Shown one piece after another: positions 6,738 through 15,747 of a DNA stretch of 64,000 nucleotides. The position numbers and the translations under genes are program-made. The notes beneath the pieces are model-generated. The model had not been told where the DNA came from and made no database searches. It saw only the letters and a list, made by a program, of their open reading frames with translations. How positions within the stretch are numbered: position 1 is the stretch's first letter; each line of letters starts with the position of its first letter. The DNA is from Levilactobacillus zymae (GTDB taxonomy: Bacteria; Bacillota; Bacilli; Lactobacillales; Lactobacillaceae), in contig NZ_JAVLAS010000001.1 in NCBI RefSeq assembly GCF_032190635.1, positions 1,178,001 to 1,242,000 on the forward strand, in the 5' to 3' direction.

Positions 6738-8080
6738 TTTTGTTGTTAGGTATTTTGCTCCTACTGTTCTTGATCATCAAAGTAAAGCTGAATACTTTTG
6801 TGTCACTGATTGCCACCTCCATCTTGGTTGCGTTAGGTTTGGGGATGAACCCCGCCGACATTGCCGATTCCATTAAAAACGGGATTGGGAGCTCAATGGG
6901 CGAGCTAATTATCGTCTTTGGGTTCGGCGCCATGATTGGACGACTGGTATCAGATGCCGGGGGATCTTACCGGATTGCCCGGACGTTGATTAATATCTTT
7001 GGGAAGAAGCGGTTACAGGTTGCCATCGTGATTGCCTCCTTCCTGATTGGGATTTCTCTGCTGTTTGAAGTGGGGTTAGTCCTGGTTACGCCAATCGTGT
7101 TCGCCGTAGCACTGGAAGCCGACGTACCGTTCCTGTACCTCGGGATATCGATGGCGGCCGCGTTGTCCGCGACCCAAGGCTTCTTACCGCCACAACCCGC
7201 ACCAACGGCCGTTGCCACGGCGTTGGGTGCCAACATTGGGGAAGTCCTGTTAATCGGGATTATCGTGGCGATTCCGTGTGTGATCGTCGCCGGTCCGCTT
7301 TGGACGCGGGTTATTCGGCGGTTTAGTCCGGAACTCTTCGTGGTTAAGAAGTCCTTGCCCGCCTTTGGTGAAGTGAAGGAATTCGACTTGAAGGAAACCC
7401 CAGGGTTTGGGATTTCCGTGTTGACTTCTTTGTTCCCAGTGATCTTTATGGCCTTGGCTACGATTTACCAAATGGTGGTCAACGGTGGTCAGGCGCCGAA
7501 GAATCCGCACGGTCTTGATGCCGTCGTGACGATGCTGGGGAATCCCGTCATCGCCATGGTGATTGCCTTACTCTTTGCCATCTGGTCCATGGGCTTACAC
7601 CGTCAACGGACCATGAAGGAAATCAGTGGGACCATCGAAAGTGCCGTGAAGTCGATTGCCATGTTACTGATGGTCATCGCCGGGGGTTCCGCCTTTAAGC
7701 AAGTCTTGATTGATGGTGGGGTCGGGAAGGCCGTCCAACAATTGATGGTTAACTCGTCATTCTCCCCAATCATCTTGGCCTGGTTTATCACGGTCATCTT
7801 GCGGGTTTCTCTGGGGTCCGCAACGGTTGCCGGGATGACGGCTTCCGGATTGATCACGCCTTTAATGCATTCGTTAGGGGCCGATCCTGTCATGATTGCC
7901 TTGGCCATTGGGGCCGGGTCATTGGCGGCTTCTCACGTGAACGATGCCGGTTTCTGGATGTTCTCCGAATACTTTGACCTGAGTGTCAAGGACACCTTCA
8001 AAGTTTGGACCACGTTGGAAACGGTCATCTCCATCGTGGGGGTTATCATGGTCATGATCATGAACGCCATTTTCCATTAA
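6725..8080 (+). CDS. gntP: GntP-family gluconate permease
   Basis: The 451-residue, highly hydrophobic protein has about 12 membrane helices. It shows GntP/DsdX hallmarks: an N-terminal MQFVILLLGILLLLFLI helix, GFGAMIGRLVSDAGGSYRIA, FLPPQPAPTAVATALGAN, and GSATVAGMTASGLITPL with SHVNDAGFWMF near the end. Such permeases import gluconate or related sugar acids by proton symport; phosphorylation by a gluconate kinase would follow, but no kinase gene is adjacent. Length is normal. The ribosome site is weak (GGAAAAGAGAG). It has its own promoter and a strong terminator, so it is monocistronic. Other GntP substrates such as D-serine or idonate cannot be excluded. Confidence 0.88.
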   Translation: MQFVILLLGILLLLFLIIKVKLNTFVSLIATSILVALGLGMNPADIADSIKNGIGSSMGELIIVFGFGAMIGRLVSDAGGSYRIARTLINIFGKKRLQVAIVIASFLIGISLLFEVGLVLVTPIVFAVALEADVPFLYLGISMAAALSATQGFLPPQPAPTAVATALGANIGEVLLIGIIVAIPCVIVAGPLWTRVIRRFSPELFVVKKSLPAFGEVKEFDLKETPGFGISVLTSLFPVIFMALATIYQMVVNGGQAPKNPHGLDAVVTMLGNPVIAMVIALLFAIWSMGLHRQRTMKEISGTIESAVKSIAMLLMVIAGGSAFKQVLIDGGVGKAVQQLMVNSSFSPIILAWFITVILRVSLGSATVAGMTASGLITPLMHSLGADPVMIALAIGAGSLAASHVNDAGFWMFSEYFDLSVKDTFKVWTTLETVISIVGVIMVMIMNAIFH

Positions 8081-8094
8081 GCAAAACGTTAGTC

Positions 8095-8124
8095 AGCGGT
8101 CGGCACTAAGTCGACCGCTTTTTT
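8095..8124 (+). terminator. Terminator of gntP
   Basis: AGCGGTCG pairs with CGACCGCT over a 9-base loop and is followed by TTTTT. Confidence 0.85.
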
Positions 8125-8162
8125 GTAGCTCCGGCTAAACTTCGTGACGGGTACCAGATACA

Positions 8163-8203
8163 AAATCGACCAGGATTCCCAATTAGGAATTCTGGTCGAT
8201 TTG
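8163..8203 (-). terminator. Terminator of the GT2 gene
   Basis: AAATCGACCA and TGGTCGATTT frame a long near-perfect stem with T residues on the minus strand. It sits 10 bases after the minus-strand gene and may also back up the gntP terminator. Confidence 0.75.
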
Positions 8204-8212
8204 ACGTTTGAC

Positions 8213-9154
8213 TTATTTTTCTTCCCGGACAATGTACTTCGGCCGGTGCTTGGTTTCCAGGTAGATCTTATTGATGTACTGGCCTAGGATACCTAAGCAG
8301 AACAGCTGAATCCCGCCAATCAACAACATGATGACCACGAGTGACGGCCAACCCGCCACGGAGCCACCCACGGTTAGGGCGCGCACCACGACGAAGATCA
8401 GCCCGATGATCGACAGGAAAAAGGAGATGCTGCCGACCCAGGTGGCCAGTCGTAACGGCGCGTTGGAGAAGTCGATGATGCCCTCGATCGAATACGAGAA
8501 CAGCTGACTAAGACTCCAGTGCGACTTGCCGGCGGCCCGGGGTTGACTCTCGTAGGTCAGATAGGTGGTCTTGTAGCCGACCCAGCTGAAGATGCCTTTA
8601 GAAAAACGGTTAAATTCGGGCAGATCTAAGACCGTGTTCACGAATTGACGAGTCATTAACCGGTAATCTCTGGCGTTGGGTTCAATCCGCACGTCGGAAA
8701 TCCAGTTGATGACCCGATAGAAGCTACTGGAGAGAAAGGCGCGCAGCTTACTTTGCCCCTTGCGTTCCTTCTGGATGGTGCCGACACAGTCGTAACCCTC
8801 GTGTTCAATTAGCGCAAACATTTTCGGTAAAAGCTCGGGTGGATCTTGCAGATCGACGTCCATGACGGCTACGAGTTCCCCGGTCGTAGCCTGTAGGCCA
8901 GCGGCTAAAGCGGACTCCTTACCAAAGTTCCGGGAAAACGACCGGTAGTGGACGGTTTCCGGGTGCGCTTGGTGCAGCGTCTGCATCTCCGCTAAGGTGT
9001 GATCCGACGACCCATCGTCCACGAAGATGTATTCGGGTGTGACCGTGGGGGTCGGGGTGTTCATTTTGTCGATCACCTTGCTAACGGTTCGGTAAAATAA
9101 TGGAATGGACTCCTCCTCGTTATAGCAAGGAACGACTAGACTTAAAGTTTTCAT
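8213..9154 (-). CDS. Family 2 glycosyltransferase with two C-terminal TM helices (polyprenyl-phosphate type)
   Basis: The 313-residue protein opens with the GT2 core: PCYNEEESIPLFY (9-21), FVDDGSSDHT, RNFGKESALAAGL, the DxD-like MDVDLQDPPELLPKM, and DYRLMTRQF. Two hydrophobic helices (about 232-258 and 264-295) anchor the C-terminus. This is the layout of CsbB/GtrB/DPM-like enzymes that load a sugar onto undecaprenyl phosphate for later transfer to teichoic acid or other wall polymers. No GtrA-like flippase or GT-C partner is adjacent. AAAGGA lies 10 bases before the start. A -10-like TAAAAT is at 9186-9191 on the minus strand. The sugar is unknown. Confidence 0.88.
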   Translation of the reverse strand: MKTLSLVVPCYNEEESIPLFYRTVSKVIDKMNTPTPTVTPEYIFVDDGSSDHTLAEMQTLHQAHPETVHYRSFSRNFGKESALAAGLQATTGELVAVMDVDLQDPPELLPKMFALIEHEGYDCVGTIQKERKGQSKLRAFLSSSFYRVINWISDVRIEPNARDYRLMTRQFVNTVLDLPEFNRFSKGIFSWVGYKTTYLTYESQPRAAGKSHWSLSQLFSYSIEGIIDFSNAPLRLATWVGSISFFLSIIGLIFVVVRALTVGGSVAGWPSLVVIMLLIGGIQLFCLGILGQYINKIYLETKHRPKYIVREEK

Positions 9155-9465
9155 GTATAGACATTCCTTTCACTCAACACGCTTAATTTTACAGCAAAGC
9201 TTAGAGGTTGGCTATTACGTTTCCTTTATGTTTAGATGTCTTTAAACTCAACTACCATGACTAAACCGGCGGGTAGTCACGGGTCATCACGACTGACCCC
9301 CACGGTGATTGGACGTGTCAAATGATGACAATCTCCGTTAACGACGAGGTTGCTGAGGGCTAGCGCCGCGGAACTTAAATCCGGAAATTAGCGGGGGGAT
9401 GGGTCCCGGCCGCTAGGGTTATCTGCTATAATTAGGCGTAAGACTTCGGAAAGTAGAGGGGAATT
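9155..9465. other. Divergent intergenic region before wecB
   Basis: No gene is seen in these 311 bases. The right end has an extended -10 (TGC-TATAAT, 9424-9432) without a good -35, which probably drives wecB. The left end has the -10-like box for the opposite GT2 gene. The middle shows only small, unconvincing hairpins. Confidence 0.5.
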
Positions 9466-10593
9466 ATGACGAAACCGATTAAAGTAATGACCGTTTTTGG
9501 CACCCGACCGGAGGCCATTAAAATGGCCCCGATCATTTTAGCCATGCAGCAACGGCCAGCAGAATTTACGCCGATCACCGTGGTCACGGCCCAACACCGT
9601 GAGATGCTTGATCAGGTCTTAGAGATTTTTCACATTCAGCCGGATTATGACTTAAATATTATGCGACCAAACCAGACGCTCAGTGGCATTACCACCCGGG
9701 TCTTGGAACATCTAGATCAGGTTTTGACCGAAGCGCAGCCCGACATCGTGTTGGTTCACGGGGACACAACCACGACCTTCGCGGCCAGCGTGAGTGCCTT
9801 TTACCACAAGACCCTACTGGGGCACGTGGAGGCGGGATTGCGTACCTGGGACAAGTACTCGCCGTATCCCGAAGAGATGAACCGGCAGTTAACCGACATC
9901 TTAAGCGACCTGTACTTCGCGCCAACCGACCTGTCCCGGCAGAACCTGTTGAAGCAGGCCCATCCGGATGATCAGATCTATGTGACGGGTAACACCGCCA
10001 TCGACGCGCTTAAGCAGACCGTTGATGCCAACTATCACCACGCCGTACTAGACCAGGTTCAAACCGGTCACCGGTTGATTTTACTGACCATGCACCGGCG
10101 GGAGAACCAGGGACAACCCATGCACGTGGTGCTCCACGCCATCCGACAGGTGGTTGAAGCCCATCCCGACGTGGAGGTCATCTATCCGGTCCACTTAAGT
10201 CCGGCAGTGCAAAAGGTCGCCCACGCCGAATTAGACGGCATGGACCGCATTCACCTGATTGATCCGCTAGACGTGGTCGACTTTCACAACCTAGCGGCCC
10301 GGAGCTACTTTATCATGACCGACTCGGGCGGGGTTCAAGAAGAGGCCCCGTCCCTGAATAAACCAGTACTGGTCCTACGAGACACCACGGAGCGGCCTGA
10401 GGGCGTTACCAGTGGGACCCTGAAGTTGGTCGGGACCGACCCGCAAAAGGTCACCACGGCCATGGAAACGCTCTTAAACGATACCACGGCTTATCAGGCC
10501 ATGGCCCAAGCCAAGAATCCGTATGGTGACGGCCACGCGTCGGAACAAATTTTGGCCGCAATTGAAGAAAAAATCAATGGAGGCAAAGCGTAA
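9466..10593 (+). CDS. wecB: UDP-N-acetylglucosamine 2-epimerase (non-hydrolysing)
   Basis: This enzyme interconverts UDP-GlcNAc and UDP-ManNAc, which is needed for the linkage unit of wall teichoic acid and for ManNAc-containing polymers. The 375 residues carry the family signatures GTRPEAIKMAP (11-21), TAQHREML, VHGDTTTTFA, HVEAGLRT, PEEMNRQ and DSGGVQEEAP with RDTTERPE near the end. Length is typical. GAGGGGAA precedes ATG 9466. The stop overlaps the start of the next gene by one base (TAATG), which suggests translational coupling. In Bacillus the same enzyme is called MnaA. Confidence 0.95.
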   Translation: MTKPIKVMTVFGTRPEAIKMAPIILAMQQRPAEFTPITVVTAQHREMLDQVLEIFHIQPDYDLNIMRPNQTLSGITTRVLEHLDQVLTEAQPDIVLVHGDTTTTFAASVSAFYHKTLLGHVEAGLRTWDKYSPYPEEMNRQLTDILSDLYFAPTDLSRQNLLKQAHPDDQIYVTGNTAIDALKQTVDANYHHAVLDQVQTGHRLILLTMHRRENQGQPMHVVLHAIRQVVEAHPDVEVIYPVHLSPAVQKVAHAELDGMDRIHLIDPLDVVDFHNLAARSYFIMTDSGGVQEEAPSLNKPVLVLRDTTERPEGVTSGTLKLVGTDPQKVTTAMETLLNDTTAYQAMAQAKNPYGDGHASEQILAAIEEKINGGKA

Positions 10594-11444
10594 TGGCTGA
10601 AACAGCGTATGACCGCGCGGAAATTAAGACGACCGAACAGTTGTCCGAAATCATGCGGCATATTCATCATGAAGCGGGCAAGCACCACGAACGGTTTGAC
10701 TATAAGATCTTACGGAACGTGCACTTCGCTAACAAGGTCAAGAATCCGGTCACCCAAGAAATGAACGACGGGGATTCTTGGCGGGTGATGCAAATCGATA
10801 ATTTACTGGTGACCTCGTTTGGCGTCATTAACGTAGAAAGTAAATACTGGCGGGGGATGATCTTTCACGATTTATCCGATGAAATCTTCTCGTCGAGTTT
10901 GAACGAATTTTCCGCGGTCAATCTACGGCACAAGGAAAAGGACACCACCAAGGCACTCACCAACCAGCTGGACCGGTTCTTTTTACCGAACCTCTCCGAA
11001 GAAAACGAATCGTTGACGCAGGGGTACACGTTGAGCCTGGAACAAGACGGGCGGGAGAAGCGCACGGTGACGCTGCATACGGGGATCGGTAACCCGGCCA
11101 CGCAGGCGGAACTGTCGTCGAAACTCCTGGTGCGCTACATCAACAGTGAAATTACCATGCACAAACAACTGGAAAATAAGAGTGACCGGATCATCGACTT
11201 TGTGAAGCCCCTAGTCTATTACAACTATTATGACCGGTACGACCACAGCAACTCGCTGGTCGTCGGCAATAAGACCAAGTTAAATCCCCACGACGCCTAT
11301 AACTGTACGGCGGTGGCCAACTACCATGACTTAGCCACCTTTATCGAAACCTTCCGGCAGGCTAAGCGGGTGCGGTTCAGTCGCCGCACACTCGAAAAAA
11401 TGATTGGGACCCTGAAATTCGCCGAGGACTACGGGTCATTTTAA
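10593..11444 (+). CDS. NERD-like (nuclease-related domain) protein, function unknown
   Basis: The 283-residue soluble protein begins inside the wecB stop codon, so it is probably translated by coupling. Residues 66-90 (MQIDNLLVTSFGVINVESKYWRG) match the core of NERD domains, in which Asp69, Glu82 and Lys84 would correspond to the PD-(D/E)xK nuclease-like residues. The rest is not recognised. No signal peptide or membrane helix is seen. The partners are a wall-sugar epimerase and a YihY/BrkB membrane protein, an unusual setting for a nuclease fold. DNA cleavage is not implied: many NERD proteins are uncharacterised. Family assignment is moderate. Confidence 0.6.
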   Translation: MAETAYDRAEIKTTEQLSEIMRHIHHEAGKHHERFDYKILRNVHFANKVKNPVTQEMNDGDSWRVMQIDNLLVTSFGVINVESKYWRGMIFHDLSDEIFSSSLNEFSAVNLRHKEKDTTKALTNQLDRFFLPNLSEENESLTQGYTLSLEQDGREKRTVTLHTGIGNPATQAELSSKLLVRYINSEITMHKQLENKSDRIIDFVKPLVYYNYYDRYDHSNSLVVGNKTKLNPHDAYNCTAVANYHDLATFIETFRQAKRVRFSRRTLEKMIGTLKFAEDYGSF

Positions 11445-11460
11445 AGGGGGTCGACCGGCC

Positions 11461-12360
11461 GTGAGTCGCTGGCAAAAATTTTACACGCGCACGCGCATGG
11501 TGATTACGACCATCACGCGGCACTACCAGATGGCTAACGTCTCCGACTCGGCGGTGGTGTTGGCGTACTATCTCTTATTATCGTTATTTCCGGCATTGCT
11601 GGTCTTGGCCAGTCTCTTACCGTACCTTCACATTGACACGCAAACGGTACTGAACGGGATCGAACCCATCGTGCCCGAAAGCATCTACGATATGTTGGGC
11701 CCCATCATCCATTCCTTTCTGAATCGACGCAGCGGGGGGGTCCTGTCCATCGGGGTCGTCGTGGCCCTGTGGTCGTCTTCCCGCGCAGTTGCGGCCTTTC
11801 AGCGAACCGTGAACCGGGCCTACGGAGTCGCCGAGCACCAGAACGCGTTGGTCAACCGGGTGGGGGCCTTCTTCTGGATGGTCGTGTTGATTGCGTTGAT
11901 GTTTGGGTTGATGCTGGTTTTTAGTTTTAGCCAGATTATTCTCGAACAGTTGACGCCCCTGCTACACCTGCCGACGCAGATTCTGACCTACGTCAACGCG
12001 GTTCGGTGGCCGGTCACCTTCGTGGTCACGTTCTTTATCCTGTTGATCCTCTTTTTCTTCGTCCCGAACGCCCGGTTGAAGTGGCGATTTGTGTGGCCAG
12101 GGGCGTTGATTGCGGCGATGGGCTGGCTGCTTTTATCGCAGGCGTTCTCGTTATATCTGAAGTACTTTATGCACAACATTGATAGCTATAAAACGATTGG
12201 GACCTTCATCGTCCTAATGTTCTGGTTGGATTTTACCGGAATGATTCTGATGTTTGGGGCGGTCGTGAACGCTTCGATTCAGGAGCTCGTGGCTGGCCCG
12301 GCGGAGGAACAGGCCCAGTTACGCCAGCTCTTGCGCCGGCGAAATGCTAAGAAAGAGTAG
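11461..12360 (+). CDS. YihY/BrkB family membrane protein
   Basis: The 299-residue protein has about six membrane helices and the BrkB signatures: AYYLLLSLFPALLVLASLLPY near the start, VVALWSSSRAVAAFQRTVNRAYG, and a C-terminal IGTFIVLMFWLDFTGMILMFGAVVNA. The family was once called RNase BN by error; its transport or envelope role is unsettled. The start is GTG, with AAAGGGGG about 10 bases upstream, and lies only 16 bases after the NERD-like gene, so wecB, the NERD-like gene and this gene form one operon ending at the 12421 terminator. Confidence 0.85.
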   Translation: MSRWQKFYTRTRMVITTITRHYQMANVSDSAVVLAYYLLLSLFPALLVLASLLPYLHIDTQTVLNGIEPIVPESIYDMLGPIIHSFLNRRSGGVLSIGVVVALWSSSRAVAAFQRTVNRAYGVAEHQNALVNRVGAFFWMVVLIALMFGLMLVFSFSQIILEQLTPLLHLPTQILTYVNAVRWPVTFVVTFFILLILFFFVPNARLKWRFVWPGALIAAMGWLLLSQAFSLYLKYFMHNIDSYKTIGTFIVLMFWLDFTGMILMFGAVVNASIQELVAGPAEEQAQLRQLLRRRNAKKE

Positions 12361-12420
12361 CGATTTTTAAATTTGCGTGTGGGTGGTCACATAGCGTGAC
12401 GAGTGACCACCCCGTGACTT

Positions 12421-12462
12421 AAAATAGAGAAGCTAGCCCCTACAGGCCAGCTTCTCTATTTT
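12421..12462. terminator. Bidirectional terminator
   Basis: AAATAGAGAAGCT and AGCTTCTCTATTT form a long stem with A/T tails on both sides, between convergent genes. A second GC-rich stem (GGTGGTCAC/GTGACCACC) lies just upstream at about 12383-12411. Confidence 0.85.
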
Positions 12463-12503
12463 AAACGAACCATTTTCAGGGGAGATTCCCCGCACATGGC
12501 AAT

Positions 12504-12956
12504 CTAATGCTTCTGACAACTGGTGACCAGTTGTTGGGCAAAGGCGTCCAAGCGTTGAACGTCAGCCTGATCGGGCGACAAGTTGATCTTGACGTCCGGG
12601 GCGCCGGCCGTGGCGTGAGCCTGTTGGAAGGCTGCGGCAAACTTGTCGACGGAAACGTTGTAGTCGTCGCCGTAGAAGGTGTCGCCGGACCCGGCCACGC
12701 CGTAAACCTTGCCCGTCAGGTCGAGTGCTTGCAGGTCCTCATAGAAGTCGAGCCCTTCGTCGGGTAAGGCCCCTTGATCATAGGTGTACGGGCAGACCAC
12801 GCAGATGTCGGCGGCTTGTAGATCGGTGGCATCGGTCTGTGAAATTTCGGTTTCGGTCACCTGACAGCCGAGTTCTTCGAGTTTTTCGGTAACGATATCG
12901 GCAATGTCTTCGTTGTTGCCGGTGATGGTGGCAAAGACTACTTGTGCTGTAAGCAT
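12504..12956 (-). CDS. Flavodoxin
   Basis: A 150-residue FMN-binding electron carrier. The phosphate loop FATITGNNE (8-16) is the flavodoxin T-x-T-G-N signature. CPYTYDQGALPDEGLDFYEDL and GVAGSGDTFYGDDYNVSVDKF match the two isoalloxazine-contacting loops. It would donate low-potential electrons in the cytoplasm; the partner enzyme is not apparent from its neighbours. AAGGAG lies 7 bases before the ATG. An extended -10 (TGC-TATAAT, 13031-13039 on the minus strand) fits its promoter. It is monocistronic and opposite to recX. Confidence 0.92.
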   Translation of the reverse strand: MLTAQVVFATITGNNEDIADIVTEKLEELGCQVTETEISQTDATDLQAADICVVCPYTYDQGALPDEGLDFYEDLQALDLTGKVYGVAGSGDTFYGDDYNVSVDKFAAAFQQAHATAGAPDVKINLSPDQADVQRLDAFAQQLVTSCQKH

Positions 12957-13161
12957 AATGATTCTCCTTCGACTTACCTATTCGTGTGGCCCCGGTTAAC
13001 GGTGCCGCACGGGGGGCTTAATTGCCCTTAATTATAGCAGGTCCCAGGGAACGCGGCTAGGCAGCATTAAGCCCAATCAACGTGTGCGTGATGAAAAGCT
13101 AATCGATTAACTAATGTTGGGTTCTGCCACCGAGGTTGACGGCAGACCTGTTAAAATAACC

Positions 13162-13196
13162 CTTAGAACCAGACCTCGTTAGAGTGGGGTTCTAAG
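13162..13196 (+). repeat. Perfect 9-bp inverted repeat upstream of recX
   Basis: CTTAGAACC (13162-13170) and GGTTCTAAG (13188-13196) enclose 17 bases and end 11 bases before the recX ribosome site. This could be an operator or an mRNA stem-loop. Another imperfect stem (GGTTCTGCC/GGCAGACC) precedes it at about 13119-13149. Confidence 0.5.
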
Positions 13197-13222
13197 TCAG
13201 TCTCAACAAGGAGTGACTTATT

Positions 13223-14026
13223 TTGGCCATAATTACCATGATTCAAGCTCAGAAACGGGCCGGCCGGTATAACGTGTACGTGGATGGCCACTACGCGTTC
13301 CCGGTCAGTGAAAGCGTCCTAATTGATTTTCGCCTGTTCAAGGGGATGGAAATCGATCAGCAATTGGCCGCCCAACTTAGCGCCGCCGATGACGTCGCTA
13401 AAGCCTATAACCGGGCATTGGATTATCTTTCACAGCAACTACGGACCGCCAAGGAAGTGCGGACCAAGCTGGCCGGACTAGAGATCCCACCGGAGGTTAT
13501 TGACGAGACCCTCGATCGCTTGGAAGATTTGAGCCTCGTCGATGATGCGCACTATGCCGCCAGCTACGTGCGGACCATGATGCGGACCAGCGACAAGGGG
13601 CCGCGTGTGATTCGGCAGCATTTGCGACAAAAAGGGGTACTCGAACACCCCATCGATGAGGCGTTGAAGCTCTACACGCCGGCAGCGCGTCAGACCGTGG
13701 GGACGGCCGTGGCGCAGAAGCTAGCGAAGCGGTACCGTCGACAGGCCTTCCACACCCAGGAGCAGAAGATCCGTCAGGGATTGATGACCCGCGGGTTTGC
13801 GGGCGATGAGATTACGGCGATGCTAGCGACGCTTGATCTACAACCCGACGTTGATGAACAGGCCGCTTTGCTGGCCAAGCAGGGTGAGAAGTTGTGGCAC
13901 AAGTACCGCACGCTAGCGGCCAACGAACGGAAGTATAAGACTAAGCAGGCCCTGTACCGTAAGGGGTTTGGCTTGGATGAAATCGACCATTGGCTAGTGG
14001 GGTTAGCCGCGGCCGATGATGACTAG
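13223..14026 (+). CDS. recX: RecX regulatory protein
   Basis: RecX binds RecA filaments and modulates recombination. The 267 residues show the RecX three-helix repeats: AYNRALDYLSQQLRTAKEVRTKL, VIDETLDRLEDLSLVDDAHYAASYVRT, and the C-terminal RQGLMTRGFAGDEI and KQALYRKGFGLDEIDHWL units. The long form of about 265 residues is usual in Firmicutes. The start is TTG at 13223, picked because AAGGAG ends 9 bases upstream; the next ATG would lose conserved residues. A DUF402 gene, which is a common recX neighbour in Gram-positives, lies 1.8 kb downstream. Confidence 0.93.
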   Translation: MAIITMIQAQKRAGRYNVYVDGHYAFPVSESVLIDFRLFKGMEIDQQLAAQLSAADDVAKAYNRALDYLSQQLRTAKEVRTKLAGLEIPPEVIDETLDRLEDLSLVDDAHYAASYVRTMMRTSDKGPRVIRQHLRQKGVLEHPIDEALKLYTPAARQTVGTAVAQKLAKRYRRQAFHTQEQKIRQGLMTRGFAGDEITAMLATLDLQPDVDEQAALLAKQGEKLWHKYRTLAANERKYKTKQALYRKGFGLDEIDHWLVGLAAADDD

Positions 14027-14054
14027 GTAACACGTAAGACAGGGGGAGTCTGAA

Positions 14055-15242
14055 ATGAAAGCAAAAATGGGGATTTTTGCGTTGGCAACGGCACTAGTGA
14101 TTGGGTTAGGGGCTGGTCTGATTTTCTGGTTGAATAACCAGAATCAGTCACAGGCGGAAACCAAACCAGCGGCTGTTCAGAGTAGTTCCGTTAAGCCGGT
14201 TAAGCCCAAGCCTAAGAAGGTCGCACCGAAGAAAAAGCAGCCGGCCGCACCCAAGAATACCGCAGCTAGCCGGAAGATTGACGCCATTTTACGGGCCAAC
14301 CGGTTCGTGGGGACGGCCTTGGTGGTTCGTCAGGGTAAGCCGTTATACGAAAAGGGGTTCGGGTACGCCAATTACGCGCTACAACGCAAGAATGGTGTTA
14401 ACACGGAGTACCAGTTAGCGTCCGTGCAGAAGTCCTTTACCGCCGGGTTGATCATGAAGTTAGCTGCGGAAAAGAAACTGGCGTTGACCGATAATCTGGC
14501 AAAGTATTACCCACAGATTAACGGCGCCCAGCAGATTACTTTGCGCGATATGCTGGATATGAAGAGTGGGTTAACGTTGGAGGCCTTTCCGGATAAGCTC
14601 CATTCCGAAAACGGGATGATCAAGTTTATTCTCAAAAATGTCATTAGTAATCCGGCGAAGATTGGGCAGTGGAACTATGCGCCGGTAAACTATATGTTAC
14701 TCGCCGGCATCATCCAAAAGGTGAGTGGGCAAAGTTACCAGCGGTACTTTACCCAAAACATTACGCAGGCGTTTGGGTTGACCCACACGGGGTTTGTCTT
14801 TAACATGAACCGGCAGCGCGATTACGCCCAGGGGTATCAGAATGAAGACCCGAACGACGTAGTGCCGAATTATCAGAATAAGTTCCCCGAATCGCGGGCG
14901 TCGATGTATTACCAATACGGGACCGGACAGGTCTACATGTCGGCACGCGACCTCTACGTGGGGGAACGGGAGATGCTGCAAGGAAAACTCTATCCGCAAG
15001 CCGACGTCAACACGTTGTTGACCCCGGGTTCCGCTTCGACTTACGGGGGTGGCGATTACATCCAACCGGGCTACATTCGGGTTCACGGGTTAGCTTATGG
15101 TCACGAAGCCACGGCGTTATTGAGTAAGGACGGCCAAGACGGCGTGGTCTTGTTGACTAACTATTACCGGGTCAATCAATTAGCCCAAACGCCAGCCATT
15201 CAGATTTGGAATCTGCTGGAAGCGGGGGAGCTAGGAAAATAG
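14055..15242 (+). CDS. Membrane-anchored serine hydrolase (class C beta-lactamase/PbpX type)
   Basis: The 395-residue protein has an N-terminal membrane anchor (about 6-27), a Lys/Pro-rich linker (about 50-75) and a class C beta-lactamase-like domain. The active site SVQK (SxxK) sits in YQLASVQKSF, with the Tyr motif YAPVN and a late HGLAYGHEAT segment in place of the KTG box. Such proteins act outside the cell on the wall, as D-Ala-D-Ala peptidases or D-alanyl-teichoate esterases, rather than as true beta-lactamases. AGGGGGAG precedes the start. It follows recX by 28 bases, so cotranscription is possible, and ends at a strong terminator. Confidence 0.85.
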   Translation: MKAKMGIFALATALVIGLGAGLIFWLNNQNQSQAETKPAAVQSSSVKPVKPKPKKVAPKKKQPAAPKNTAASRKIDAILRANRFVGTALVVRQGKPLYEKGFGYANYALQRKNGVNTEYQLASVQKSFTAGLIMKLAAEKKLALTDNLAKYYPQINGAQQITLRDMLDMKSGLTLEAFPDKLHSENGMIKFILKNVISNPAKIGQWNYAPVNYMLLAGIIQKVSGQSYQRYFTQNITQAFGLTHTGFVFNMNRQRDYAQGYQNEDPNDVVPNYQNKFPESRASMYYQYGTGQVYMSARDLYVGEREMLQGKLYPQADVNTLLTPGSASTYGGGDYIQPGYIRVHGLAYGHEATALLSKDGQDGVVLLTNYYRVNQLAQTPAIQIWNLLEAGELGK

Positions 15243-15260
15243 CCTAACCTTGAATGCTTA

Positions 15261-15296
15261 AATACGCCACCGGTGAGCTGCCGGTGGCGTATTTTT
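15261..15296 (+). terminator. Rho-independent terminator
   Basis: AATACGCCACCGG and CCGGTGGCGTATT form a perfect 13-bp stem with a 7-base loop, followed by a T-run. Confidence 0.9.
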
Positions 15297-15373
15297 AGCT
15301 GATCATGGGGGCCAGCCGCGACTAGCGAGTCCCCCAATGGACGTTGGCTACCAATGCCGTTGAATTCTAGTCA

Positions 15374-15622
15374 CTAATCTTCCTTGGGCCGACTGTCGTA
15401 GGCCCGCTTAGACTTGTAACCGGCCCGAAAAACCGTGCGCATTACGGCCAGATGGCGTTGTTGGGTTGCTTGGGCCTTGACCCCGAAGATAAACCGGGCC
15501 CATTCGCGTTGGTACCCGGGCGTTAAGGCATTAAAAAAGGCTTGCAGATCGGTATCGGCGGCTAACAGGTCGGCGACTTGGGGAATCAGGGGTTCGTAGG
15601 CGCTTAATGGTAATTGGGACAT
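15374..15622 (-). CDS. YdeI/OmdA-like small protein
   Basis: An 82-residue protein whose central part (FFNALTPGYQREWARFIFGVK, then QRHLAVMRTVF) matches the C-terminal YdeI/OmpD-associated (OmdA) helical domain: a conserved tryptophan after the tyrosine-rich turn, followed by a basic helix. Full-length YdeI proteins are longer, so this is the stand-alone short form found in many lactobacilli. AGGAG lies upstream of the ATG. The biochemical role of the family is unknown. It is monocistronic on the minus strand. Confidence 0.72.
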   Translation of the reverse strand: MSQLPLSAYEPLIPQVADLLAADTDLQAFFNALTPGYQREWARFIFGVKAQATQQRHLAVMRTVFRAGYKSKRAYDSRPKED

Positions 15623-15747
15623 GACGGGTCACTCCTAACGTCCCGTGGTCACGTTGGGGGTGACCACGGGTACACTATTTTTAAGTTCAGTTTACCCCGC
15701 TGTTAGCGAAAACCCAAGAACTTTCAGGTTCCAATTGGCCAAAGGTG

